This document shows, in pieces, positions 12,378 through 24,101 of a stretch of DNA of 64,000 bases; position 1 is the stretch's first letter, and each line of letters opens with the position of its first letter. The DNA comes from Paramacrobiotus metropolitanus (taxonomy: Eukaryota > Tardigrada > Eutardigrada > Parachela > Macrobiotidae), in the NCBI RefSeq assembly GCF_019649055.1, contig NW_026570237.1, positions 1,116,001 through 1,180,000 on the forward strand, given 5' to 3'. Under the pieces are notes generated by a model. The model was not told where the DNA came from, made no database searches, and saw only the letters and a list, made by a program, of their open reading frames with translations. The translations under genes were made by a program, and so were the position numbers.

Positions 12378-13227
12378 CTATGGATCACAACACCGGTCGA
12401 CAAAGAAAACACAATGGGCTGGCACTCAGCCTGAATAGACGGTTGTACGCCGTACGAGTAAGGGAAAGCGTGCCGGTACTTAGCACAAATTCGTAAACAA
12501 GTACTGCACTTTCGCACACTCCCAAACAATTTTTTGCGGAGTTTTACGGCATTCTGTATCCGAATAATTTGTGTGCAAAGGCGTGAAAACTGCACAAGTT
12601 TGCGCCGAGGATTTTATTTTGCCATATAATTCCCCAACTATATAGAAGCGGCTGCCGATCGAGGCGATAAAAAGTAAAACAATCTACTCGTACCGGCAGA
12701 GAAGTGAGTCCGTTTCTCGCGTCAATGGGTGTTTCTTCTGTTTTTTTTTTGTTCTGATGGATTCCTTTCACTTGAATGAATTATTTAGTGTTGTCAGTTT
12801 ACAAAAAGTTTTCTGAAATTAATGGAGTCCTTTAGATTTAAATTCAAGCGTCGTGATTTAAAATCAAGGGGAATCGATTTTTTGTTTTCAGACGATGTTT
12901 TATGAAACATTCATAAGTAAGCTCAAGAAACTTTTTTTGAAAACTGAAAACGCCAATTAAATGACTCAAGTCACACGAAACAAAAAATCAAAAGGAACTC
13001 ATCGGAGACACGATAAATCGAGTGTCTCACTTCTCTGCCTGTACGAGTAAATCTGAAAGGTCTGTGCACATGACAGATCTAAAGTCAAGAATTTATTGTT
13101 ACACGACTGCGAAATCATGAAATTGTAGTGCAGGAATAAAGAAAAAAGAAAACAAGAACAACAATTATGTATGTACAGACTTGAAAGGTCACTGTATCGA
13201 AATCGTTAGCCACGGAGGATGAGGGCG

Positions 13228-16125
13228 TTACGGCTGTTTGCTGCGATTGCGGCGGTCAAATGCGATTATCTCTTGACTCTTCCAGTTATTCATGCCTGTC
13301 GTGATACTATCGCTTCTTGTAGATAACCCAACGGATTCCGCCCACGCTGCAAATAGTTCTTCGTAAATCCGTGAAGTAATAAACTGCTAAATGCAAGTTC
13401 CAGTTCGTATTTTGCAAGGTATTATTTTATTACCTTTTATGACGTCGATGAATGCACGACCAAAAATGCCCTGGACTCCAGATTTTCCCTTCTCTTGCTG
13501 ATCGGTGAGTTTTTTCAGCTCTTCAACCCCTTGATAGGGCGTGTCATCCTCGAGAAACAGATACCGGCAGAGATCCGCCATATAGGAGCCCTCCGTTTTA
13601 TCTCTTTTTCTGATGCTGGATTCCAGGAATTCCTTCTTGCCGATTTCGATGAAGATTCTAGTCCCCGGAAATCCTTGGATCAACAGAACTTTCTCGTCAC
13701 CGTCGATCTCGAATGGGAAACGATATCCTAAAGCAAGCCTGGCTATTTACACCCAAAATGTATCAAGAAACGTTCCAACGCCAATTCAGATAAAAAGGAA
13801 GCTCGATTTCTAATACCTGCATGCACTGGCTCAAGAGGAAGGAATGCTCTGACAAACAGCGATTTTGTAATCCCTCAAAGCTGCTGTTCCCTACTTACCT
13901 ATTTTTCCCTAATACGATCCGCTAAGAAAGGAAAGCACTAAAAGGGGTAAAGAGATCCTTGACGAAATTTGTCTGCCTACTGACTCCCGCCAGACTACAG
14001 CTAACTTGCTTGTGCCAAAATGGCAAACCGCTGCACTATATAGTATATAATTTATGCTTGAACCGAATTATGCTATTTTCGCATTAATGTCCGGCAAAGC
14101 AGCATGAGATTTTCGGTGAATTTGTATACGAATAAAAAAAAATACTTGAGATCGTTTTCCTTTTTGAAGACACAAAAGTCAAGTGTTCCGTCAGAGGATA
14201 ATTTGGGAAAGTGGATAATTCGATCAGCCTCGATCGACTTAGCAAAACGGCGGATAACTTCGTAAGACGTCGGAGCAAACCGACTCACAAAGTGAAATTA
14301 TTTAGACTCCTTACTGCTTAATCTGGCGGTACCATCACTTGGCTCCGATGTACTGGTGTGGTGTGGTGCGGGCTTCCGAGGTTTGACTGATGTACCTACA
14401 GTAAGCGGCAAATCGGACTTATTCAACATCACATGCAAACCATCACCTGTAGACTTAGTTTTGAGTCTCATTAATAAATCTCATTCACAAAATAATTTAA
14501 ATGCAAAAATCTGCGTTATAAAGGTACAAAAATCCGAAACTGCATATACTAGAATAACAGTTTTGCGTCTCTAATGATTAATTTTACTGACAAAGATCAT
14601 TACTGTCATCATAATCATAATTGTTGCCGACACCTAAAATCATCATAATTTAATAATAATTAGGATGAACAATTAAATATTCAGCAGAATTAGACAAAAA
14701 GCAGAAAACGAAATATCCATCGCCTTAGAAAACTGCACAAAATATACAACCACTGAACTAACCCGAAGCTGAACCGCTTCCACAATGTCCGCTGCCGTCT
14801 ACGGGTTCGTTCACTTCCGGGCTATCAACAGCGCCGTCGCCAGTGTCTTAAAACGCAACCAGATACACAGTCACAAATATAACTGTATGGTAATAATGGT
14901 AAGATAGTTGTACGATAGTATGATAGGCTTTCAAAAATAATTGTACGATAGTTATCCGCACCGTCTGCTGTGGATGGACCAGGAAGTTCAGCATCGAAGC
15001 CCAGTGCGAATTCATCGTTATCTTCTACAAGAACAACACGGACATTAGCGGAGTACAAGAAACACAACAGCCACCAGCGATCTCGTACCATCAGCAACGG
15101 GGAGGCCGCCGGTATCATAATCACTCTCCATGGGAGTGTCCTCCTGCGATAGCGACGCATTGGCATGTCGGGAGGATGCTTCGGCATCCACAGCATCCGG
15201 TACGAAGAGGGCGTTGAGATCAATCGGCTGACGACGACCATGAACAGGCGCACTGCCCGTAGCATCGTTTTCCGCAGTGGTATGCGCAGATCTGTAAATG
15301 ATAGGTTCCGTAACAGAAATACTAATCGGAAGATGTCGGAAGCAAAACGCAAATCAGCGCTACAATAAAAAACTTTAGCATGTTATGGGGGTACCTCGCT
15401 CTTGTTATCCGCGGCGCTGTTGTGGCACTGGCCTGTGTCTTCCGTTTTTCCTGCTGCCTCAATTTTTTGGGCGGAGTTTTTGAGCGTCCGGGCCAGTCGC
15501 CAGGCACACCGGGCAAGGCGCTGTCCGACTCCGAGTCCCACTGTGCATTCGCCGTTAGATCGCGCTTCTCTCTCTGTTTCATCTTCTTAGCCACTGGTTC
15601 CGCCACAAACATGTAGTTCTCCCCCGTATCCTCATCCCCCTCCGCAGTAGCCCGGTTCTCCTCTTTATCTTCTGCCAACTCTTCGTTTTCCTGCAGAATG
15701 CCCGCGTGCTCCAGCAGTTTCATGAGATCGTCCTCGTCGGCCAAGAATCGTTTTCCGATGATGGTTTTCACGTAACTGCCGCTCAGCAGCGTGTCCCCGA
15801 TATACACTGAAGGGACTAGAAGCAGCTGCTGGTTCTCCTCGGCCTGGCAGATGCGCACGCTCTTGCACATGCGGGGCAGAATGCCGCGCAGATCCACCTG
15901 GAAGAAGACCACTGTCTCCGCTGAGTGGTCGATCGCTTTGCGCCAGTATGAAGGATTCGACTCCGGATCCACGCCGACCACTTTAACGAGATCTTTGTAG
16001 GACATGGCTGCGGGGGACGCTGGTACGATCTGGTTGAATTTGGTGGAGGCGCGGAGAACGGGACGGGCGCTTGTCACAGAGATTCCCGTTGGAAGCGACG
16101 AAGGAATTGCTCGCTGGCGTTTCAT
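13228..16125 (-). CDS. M3: N-module plus BEN-like regulator, family copy 3
   Basis: Exons 15395-16125, 15089-15291, 14962-15024, 14763-14846, 13434-13727 and 13228-13346 give 497 residues in one frame. Exon 1 is about 130 nt longer than in M1 or M2: its basic tail is duplicated, with KKMKQREKR followed about 40 residues later by KKLRQQEKR. The N-module is otherwise nearly identical to M1 and M2, even at silent sites. The linker exon has GRRQPIDLNALF and exon 3 has FALGFDAELPGPS. The BEN-like exon reads GYRFPFEIDGDEK, RIFIEIGKKEFLES, YMADLCRYLFLE, and the last exon AWAESVGL with a KSQEII helix. A nuclear regulator is inferred. A second BEN-like cassette at 11645-12377 is phase-compatible with exon 4, so two protein ends are possible. 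Confidence 0.82.
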
Positions 16126-16433
16126 GGTACACGGTTACAGCCAAAGAATGGAGCAGATTTTCAAACGGTAATTTGCTACTACTGTGCGCACTATATGGAG
16201 TAACTTCTGTAATGGAATCCAAATGTACAATAAATTTTATAACACGGGCAATGATACGACCGTACCAGTACACGAGAAGTCAAAAAAAGTTGAAATCAAA
16301 ATTTTCAAAACCAACAATAAAAATTCAGAAAGCGTTTGATTACAGTACGGGCTTGTCACAGCTTGTGAGTCTGACTGGCAGCGCAAAGCCTCAGACTCAG
16401 CTGCACGAGAAATCCAGGGTCGGAGATGATAGT

Positions 16434-16440
16434 AACCGCC
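16434..16440. promoter_or_regulatory. AACCGCC element upstream of M3
   Basis: TAACCGCCAATCGGGGGCGG about 310 bp before the M3 start, a palindrome at 16433-16455 like those of M1 and M2. The sequence AATCCAGGGTCGG precedes it, also shared. Confidence 0.5.
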
Positions 16441-16882
16441 AATCGGGGGCGGTTGCGTTTGGCGGTAATTGCATAAAACGGAATTTTTACGAATCCTCTG
16501 CTATGGTCGTCAGTCGTGTTTGTGCCATTCATCGGTTAAAATGTTAAAAATGCAAGGCTGAAACAATTCCCTAATTTATCGAACGGTGAATAAAATCAAT
16601 ATTATGACCAAGTTCGGGACAATATCAATACTTAACACAAGCAGCCACGTATAATTCCACAATTACTTAAATGAAATAAAGTTAATTACAGATACACCGT
16701 AATTCTGTTTTACGTTACTGTATCCTTTCTTCGAACACGAACAAGAATACTGACGAAGAAGCAGAGAAATGTTTTTAAAATATCCAGCTGCAGACTCAGT
16801 GCAGGGTACAAATGGATAGTGGAGACTGGCATGTGTGCAGAATGCAGATATCCTGTGTGATTACGCCTCTTCTTCACCGTTG

Positions 16883-17354
16883 TCAGTTTTCTGGCTTCTG
16901 CCGTGGCTGTTTCTTATAGCCAAAGCGGGCTCGATACTTGGACAGATGGGAACCGAGAGTCTGCCCGAAACTCCGCGGGACTGCTCCCGGGCACTGTTTA
17001 TCCGACAATTTGGAAACGAAATCTACAAGCCGAAAATAAGAAGAACAATTTATTCAACAGGGCGATACATCCATCTGCTGGAGCGAATCTGTAGGCACTC
17101 ACGTTGAATGGCCTGTACCATTCGCTTATGGCACTGCGTGAGTCCCCGCTGGTCATTCTGCGCCGCGCTGGCCAAGTACCGGTGCACTCCGTCCTCGCCG
17201 CCCAGCAGAAATACGGCCAGGTTGCCGGCCAGATTCGATTTGGATTTGGCGCGGGATATTATGGCTTTCAGATCGCTGGGATCGATGTACACGCCGCTGT
17301 AGGGCGCCAGTTCCCGTTTGCCGGCACGCTTGATCTGATACGGATATTTGTCTC
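16883..17354 (-). CDS. BEN-like terminal cassette without its own N-module (behind M4)
   Basis: Exons 17103-17354 and 16883-17022. The first opens in phase 1 with GDKYPYQIKRAGKRE, then GVYIDPSDLKAIISRAKS, LAGNLAVFLLGG and HKRMVQAIQ, and ends at a GTGAGT donor in phase 1. The second reads HFVSKLSDKQCPG and stops after RQKPEN. This is the clearest BEN-like sequence of the window, with the VYI...L..A pattern typical of BEN domains. It lies downstream of the M4 MADF exon and has no N-module of its own. Joined to M4 exon 4 (19027), the frame closes at 435 codons, so it could be an alternative 3' end of M4. Confidence 0.6.
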
Positions 17355-17872
17355 CTTCAAACAAGAATTAATACTGTTTTATGTATAATATAAGCAGAAA
17401 AAGAAATCAAATCCGCAACAAAATGCGTTTTTATCCACATAAAATACGGGTACGGTAATGATCCGCATTGAAAGTTGGTCGGAGCAAGCATACCATTGTT
17501 CGTTGTAATCGGAAGCAAACCATACCAACTTCTGTGTATTCGTCACTTTCATCATGATTTTATTATGCAACAGCAATATACAATACAAACATATGCATGC
17601 CAAACTTCGAAAAGATTTACCAGCAGAATTTAAAGCAAGGAAGTCTTTTAAACAAAACATACACAAAAGGACAGGTAATCAGAAGTATGAGCACAAATCC
17701 AGCAACTCGTCATCCCATTTCGCCAGGTTCAGTTTCCTGCAAAAATGCCTGCTATTAATGCATGGATGTACTTAATAATAAATACAGCTTAAAAGCGATA
17801 ATAAGATCCAACGTCAGAAGTTCGTTAAGGAAGGAAACAAAAACAGCATCCGAGAGACCTTGTAAGTTGTAA

Positions 17873-18015
17873 CTAACTGTATGTGTATATCGTCAATTTT
17901 CTTAGCTAACTAACTGTAACTTTTTAAACTAACTGTATGTGTATATCGTCAATTTTCTTAGCTAACTAACTGTAACTTTTTAAACTAACTGTATGTGATT
18001 AGCGTCAATTTTCGT
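17873..18015. repeat. 56-bp tandem repeat, two and a half copies
   Basis: A 56-bp unit starting CTAACTGTATGTG is repeated at 17873-17928 and 17929-17984, and a diverged partial copy follows. It lies between the M4 MADF exon and its downstream BEN-like cassette, on an otherwise AT-rich spacer. Confidence 0.85.
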
Positions 18016-18129
18016 ATCACCATTTTTAAAAAAACTGCATTCAAAAGTACACTGGCAATTTCGATCTTGTATAAAATCGGGGGTAAAATAGCTCAACCTA
18101 GCGCGTACCTATAATGCCACCCGCCGTCC

Positions 18130-20428
18130 CTACGCCAGCTGCTGGTGGCGCAGACCGTGGTTTTTCGTACCCGACCATCGGTCCAGCACCACGCGAACGG
18201 CGTTCTTCGCACCCTCGCGTTTTCCTTCCGGCAGCTGCTCCAGCGACGACGAGATCATGTGTCCAAACGCAGATTCGGTAGCTTCCGGTTGGCCTGGTGC
18301 TTGTATACTATACGAAACTGCCGCCTCAGAACGCTTGTCTCGAGGCTTTGTCGCGATAGAATCACTGGAAATGCCAGCCGAGGCATTAGCATCAGCCACA
18401 ACGACATCCTTCGTCGCTCCAGGCACCAAAAACGGCTTAACAAACTGCATGGCGCGAGCGTGCGTCCATTCCGGAAACGGTGCTCCCCGCATGTCTTTTG
18501 GTGGGCGCTTGCAGGCGTGCCGGAAGCAATTAGACAAGGAATGCCATTTCTTTTTGCACTTATCCACGGACAACCCGGTACTTTCAGAAATCGTCTTCCA
18601 GGCTTTCACTTTCACTGGCAGTCTCCGGTATCTGGGATCGTTTCGGTGCCAAAGACAAGGATGAGCCCGAATAAGTCCAATCAAACTAGTTTCAAACTGA
18701 AGATCCTCGTCGGCATCCAAAGCTAACAGAATATTCGGATTGCTGGCCTGATGTGCGTTAACGAAATCCTCTAAAGAATTAAAGTTGTCGATGGCGCAAT
18801 ACCCGAGCACGTCAACGGAATTCTTAAGAAAGAAGAAGTGGATGCCAAGTACTCGAAATGGTCCCACAAAGCAGCTACTGCGCCATCGTGCAATACTTTC
18901 ACTTGTTTTTTTTTAAACACAAACATTTTTTTTCGGAAAAATCACGAAGTACTGTACTTTATCACAAACTTTTTCTCAACTGCGGATGGGTTATTGGTTT
19001 CACTTAAATCTCGTTTCCTCATTCACCTTGTTCAAGTCCTGAAGTCTCCTCCACTTCCGCTCCAGCTCTGTTCACTTCAGGCTCGGGAAGAAAATCGGTT
19101 GTTTCTTCGCCAGATTCTACACAAAACAGTCGTGTTCACCGCGCGTTCAAAATTCAAGTACACCAGTTTCGTTGCATAAAGAATAATTACCCTCCATTTT
19201 GGATGAGCCGGGTATGTCGTCTCCCAACGGCAAATTATCGTCATCTGAAAAGTACAGAAATTCCAAAAAAATTTCGATGAGAAAGAAAATCGCCACTGAC
19301 CATCGGCCACAGGTAAAGCATCATCATCGAAGTCGCCAGCCATGAGCGAGTCATCAGCCGGAAGCGCGTCGATTTTCTCCATCATGAGAAGCGGGGAGAG
19401 ATCAACGGGCTGACGTCCGCCACTCACTGACGATTTTGGCTCCGCTGCTTTTTGGGAGACCGGCGCTGCGGTTGACGATCTGCGAAGAAAACCAAACCAT
19501 AGTTGCACCACTTGAAAATGACTGAAATTCAACAGCCTCAAGGTAAACCCTCCTTGCACAAGATAACTACCAAAACAATGGGCAACCAGAATACTGCATA
19601 AGTGAAATTGCGCAAAAAGTGTTCGTATTACTATTACTATTACCCTGTAGTTTGTACTCCTGCCATACATAATAAAAGCACGCACCAAAACTTGCTTCTG
19701 TGATTTTACAAGGCGCAACTTTCATGCAAAACTGCAAAAATTTCAAAATCATAATCTACGGTTAGAAAAACAGTCCATATGCGTAAATATACGCAGTATC
19801 GAACTATGTCGTCAACAAAAAAATATTCGAATTTCTACCTTGTCGTGCGTCGTCCTGAAGACTGTGTAGATTCCAAAACAACTCGGGGTTTCTCCGCCAC
19901 CCGCGCTCTTTTCGGCTCTGGTTCAGGCTCAAGTGGCTCATTCTCGCCTGCTTCATCTTCCCCATGGCCGCCGTCCCCATCTTCCGCGTTTTCCTCGAAG
20001 AATTCCCCGTCCTCCTGCAGAATGCCCGCGTGTTCGAGCAGCTTCATGAGATCGTCCTCGTCCGTTAAGAAGCGTTTTCCGATGATGGTCTTGACGTAAG
20101 TGGCGCTGAGCAGGCTCTCCCCGATGTACACCGACGGCACCAGCTTCTCCTCTTCCTGGCAGATGCGCACGCTCTTGCACATGCGCGGAGTGCTGCCGCG
20201 CAGATCCACTTGGAAGAAAACAACAGTCTCCGCTGAATGATCGATCGCTTTGCGCCACGACGACGGACTCGCCTCGCAATCCACACCCACCACCTTCACC
20301 AGCTCTTTGTACGACATGAATTCCGGGGCAACTATGTGGATCTGGTTCAGTCTAGTGGAGGGCCGAAGAACGGGTCTTGGTCGGGCAACTATTGGTATCG
20401 CTGACGTTCCAATACGCTGTCGTTTCAT
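18130..20428 (-). CDS. M4: N-module plus MADF-BESS regulator
   Basis: Exons 19839-20428, 19301-19479, 19191-19244, 19027-19116 and 18130-18770 give 517 residues in one frame. Exon 1 begins MKRQRIGTS and holds the N-module; the tail has the basic block PKRARVAEK. Exon 2 has GGRQPVDLSPLL, exon 3 DDDNLPLGDDIPGSS, exon 4 a glutamate-rich segment. The terminal exon carries a MADF domain at residues about 334-415 (LIGLIRAHPCLW, then WKTISESTGLSVDKCKKKW) and a BESS-like helix near 472-502 (FGHMISSSLEQLPEGKR). MADF binds DNA and BESS mediates protein contacts in insect Adf-1-type factors, so a sequence-specific nuclear factor is expected. A downstream BEN-like cassette (16883-17354) is phase-compatible. 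The same layout recurs in M5. Confidence 0.85.
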
Positions 20429-20666
20429 TTTTGAATGTTGTCCTGTTGTCCGGACGAAATCAAGAACCTGAATAGACTGCAGATTCAAGCCAGAGACTAC
20501 GTGACCTAACACTTAAAGGAATATCCACAATAATTGATTGAAAAAACCCTTTTCAACTTTCACTTGGAAAAATAGAAGGCAAAGTCACAACTTCAAAAAG
20601 TCAGATCTGAAAAGTAAACGAAAATGAAATTCCAAGACTGTCTGCAGAAAATATTTACTTGCCTAC

Positions 20667-20732
20667 CGACGTAGCTGACTGCTAGAGGGGGCACCATGCG
20701 TTTAAAACAACGCGCCATCTGCTCGACCGCCC
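20667..20732. promoter_or_regulatory. Conserved upstream block of M4
   Basis: The block CGACGTAGCTGACTGCTAGA at 20667, continuing into a G run and GCACCATGC, is almost repeated upstream of M5 at 26650, and both lie about 240 bp before the start codon. A variant GACCGCCC motif follows at 20725-20732. Confidence 0.5.
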
Positions 20733-21360
20733 TTGAGCACCGTCTGCTGATGGCAGCACTGTTTTTGGCGCTCCCCTGTTCACGGTTATGGTTTTTTCGG
20801 TTCGCAATTTCGCATCGGTACGAGAACTGGCTACCTGCCAGTTTGTACCTCGTAGCCAAAGCAGTTATGCAATGCCAACAACAAACAAACTTAAACCGGT
20901 AAACCAGATGAGAAATACGGCTGCGATTCTCCGTGAACTGCTTGATAAGAGGGCACGAGATGAGTAACAACGATATAAATCATAAGATCAATAAGATCAA
21001 TGCCGTTTTTGGAAACGCCAACACACAGGACAATCCTGTGTAGTTAATTATTTATTGCGGCTATTTTGTATCGGCACTTGTGCTCAGATGCCTTTAAAGT
21101 TGCAGGTGCTGAGTGCTGACTATTTCTCAACGCGGTTTTTCCTCTCTAGATTGCTTTATAAACTTGTTATTATTGCATGTTATTGAAACTAAAGAAACAA
21201 ATTCCGCAACCACGAAAATAACAATTAGAACAGTTATCAGTTACAAAATCGGCATCGGGCAAAATATTCCAGTGCGATCTCAAACAGTGCAGCCAAAATG
21301 CATGTTATAATACCATAAAAGATTTTCAACAGAGAAATAAACCAGAAATTTTCCATCAGC

Positions 21361-22013
21361 TCACTTCGCAGCTCCTTCAAACGTACGCAGCCGGTCAGAA
21401 TAGCTCTTACGTAATTTCCCCTGGATCTTTTCCACATCCAGAGCCTCTGTCCATTTCGAGTCGGGATGCTTCCTGATCATGCAGCGCTGATACCATTTCA
21501 CGTGATCTGTCAATTATCACAATATATAATTTGGCTAATCAACTGACACTGTTGCCCTAACAAAGAACGGTAAATTCTCGATTAACAGGAAAGCCAAAAA
21601 AACTCTCACTCCAAAATGCCACCCAGTTCTGTCTGCCTAAGACCTTGGCCAGCCCGACTCCTTTCTGCTTGTGTTTATGCGCAATGGCAATATTTTTATT
21701 ATCCATGATGACTTTCATCAGCGCTTTGGCATATTTGGAAGCCTTTGTAATTCTGGCATCCGCTCTCAGCTCACCCAGCTTGACAGCGCTAACGTAAAGG
21801 TCACCTTCTGCATCCAGTTTCACGCAGCCGTACTTCTTGGCCTCTACGTCGGTCATCAAGAAAGTGAATGGGACAATGTTGACAGCTGCCGAATAAAACA
21901 GCATCTTAGAACATAGCAGACCTTTCGTGTATTTGAATTTTTTATTTCACCCATTTTCGGGTTATTCCTGGATAGCGGAACAGGCAATGTCGGTCTTTCG
22001 TTGTCCTCCAGAT
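21361..22013 (-). CDS. Second BEN-like terminal cassette behind M5
   Basis: Three pieces: a short linker exon 21951-22013 (DLEDNERPTLPVPLS), a BEN-like exon 21610-21885 and a last exon 21361-21506. The BEN-like exon reads AVNIVPFTFL, DLYVSAVKLGELRADA, YAKALMKVIM, KVLGRQNWVAFW; the last reads NHVKWYQRCMIRKHP and stops after EGAAK. All junctions are phase 1 and all internal exons are multiples of three. No N-module exon belongs to it: the nearest upstream is M5. The cassette joins in frame to M5 exon 4 (24951). The domain call is weaker than for M1 because the start (GYKFPF in others) has changed to AVNIVPF. Confidence 0.5.
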
Positions 22014-22536
22014 CTGTAAACCACAAAAAATACTTCATCAGTAACTCTCTACAGCTATTTTTGACGAAATTTTACGCTAAAAACTATAAGAGGATAATAT
22101 CACGCATTATTAAAAAGGAGGTATATGTGTGTGCCTTTACATCGTAGAAATTGGGACTGTTTATCGAAAGGATTTAAACTACAATAACACAGCTACACAG
22201 TACACAGGCACTTATACAGTAATTAAATCGTGCGCCAGTACCATTTCTTACAAAACTAGATTTTAGCAAGTCGATGCCTCGGCTAGCTGGGAATCAACGA
22301 TTTGAGTACTTAGTTCCCGTGACAAAGTTACATTTGCTGTTATGGTTTTCTCGGTTCGCAGCAGTCGTAAAAAAATTAGAACAGTAACCAAACTAAACAC
22401 AAGAATACCACGGATACGCTGATCTCTTCGTAAACTGTTTAAAACAACAGGGAACAATACAGGAACAACGAATATACGTAATATTAATCATTAACATCAG
22501 TGCCGTTTATGGCTTCCAAACCAATAAAATTAAAAA

Positions 22537-23396
22537 CTAAATTTGATCTTCTTCGTCGATTTCCTTGCCGTCCTGCTTCAACTTTTTAACCCACAAGTTC
22601 ATTTTTTCAGTGAGAGAAGTGGGGAGGCTGGCCGGCATTTTGTGGACTCCAGTCCGGGCGGGATGACGCATAATGACTGCAAGATGACCTTTAGAACGGA
22701 AACACGGTCATAACGAGCGTTCTGTCAGGGAAATTCAGTCTAAAACGCCTAGCTGTCATTTAAGACTCAAGATCTACTTGAGATTTATGAATTAGAGATG
22801 CGTACTTTGTATCGCCTTGAAAAATTCAGTTCCCAGTATCTTTTCCTGTCCGCCGTAGCATTGCTTGTTTTTCGCAATCTTTGTCGCTTCTCTCTGCAGT
22901 TCGAAGAGGGACGCCAGCCGCCGTAAGCCGGCTTCCCCACCGATCATCCGCAGCATCAAGTACCAGATGTATTTAGTCAAAGTCAGGTCCGCGTATAAAT
23001 AATTATCCAGCAAACGTTTATGGTCCAGGTCAACATACACCGCATAGTCGTCATGCAGTCGGCGCTTTGTACTCGGGTCGGGAATTTGGAAGTACCATGG
23101 TGCGGTGCGATCGAACAGAGCCACGCAGTTCAGAGGAACGAAAGAGGGGGTCTTCTTTAATACGTCCTTTTTCTTTGCCACGGTGATGCGGAAAAGATAC
23201 GCGTACTTAGTTCCTACAAAACGGCAATCGCATAAATGACAGCTGAGGAATACGAGTTTTAACATGCATTAATTAAACGTTCGATAAACGAGTTTAAAGA
23301 ACTATAAAAAGTTACCATAAAGCTCCATTAACGATGCATTTCCAAGAGCCTTCCTAATGTTATCCACATCGGCAGTATCGGCATTCTGGACGTGAA
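22537..23396 (-). CDS. First BEN-like terminal cassette behind M5
   Basis: A linker exon 23316-23396 (VHVQNADTADVDNIRK), a 408-nt domain exon 22806-23213 and a last exon 22537-22676, all joined in phase 1. The domain exon opens GTKYAYLFRI, as other BEN-like exons open GYKFPF, then has DDYAVYVDLDHKRLLDN, LMLRMIGG and ILGTEFFKAIQ. The last exon ends in EIDEEDQI. It is longer than the other BEN-like exons and diverged. It lies between the M5 MADF exon and another cassette and has no N-module. It keeps frame with M5 exon 4, so M5 may have three alternative C-termini. Confidence 0.5.
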
Positions 23397-24101
23397 CTGC
23401 AGTCAATACTGTAGTGATATTGTCAAAACAGAACAAGGAAGTTTTCAAAAATTAGTTCGATTAACTCTTCTAAATTTCTAATACGGTATATTGCAATCAA
23501 TGCTGCACTAATCAAACCGCACAATTTAATTCGTACATACGATGGTATTGAATTACGTACTACCAGTAGTTTTCTGCCAATATAAACGCGAAATTCCTCA
23601 TTTAATTTTCACTCTTTATGAGATGTGTTGTTTGTTTGGATATACGAAATTTCGTGCATAAAACGGTAGATAATAAATCAGAGATACTGTTTTTAACATG
23701 AAATACATTTGATCGTGCCAAACGTGGAAAATGATGGCAGTCAAAATCAGTGAATCTGACAGAAACCCATCTTTATTTACAACAACAAGTGTGCGAATAC
23801 ATTTCAGGGAGTACAGTACATAACTGTGAAGCGCCAAACAATTACAGCGCTTTCGGGCAAAACGAACAGTAAGAAGATCGACCATCACTCGGAAGTGCAG
23901 CTTGCCTTTTCCATTTCGTCAGGCACACACATCCCTGCAGCATTAAAGCCAGAATATGACACAAGGTTAGTTAAGGAAATAAAAACAGCATCGGAGTAAG
24001 TTATCGTCTAACTGTTTGTAATTATCGTCCAGAAAATTTTTTAAAAAAACTTTAAAAAAAACTGCAATAAAAAAAATTGCAATAAAAATTACACAAGTAA
24101 T

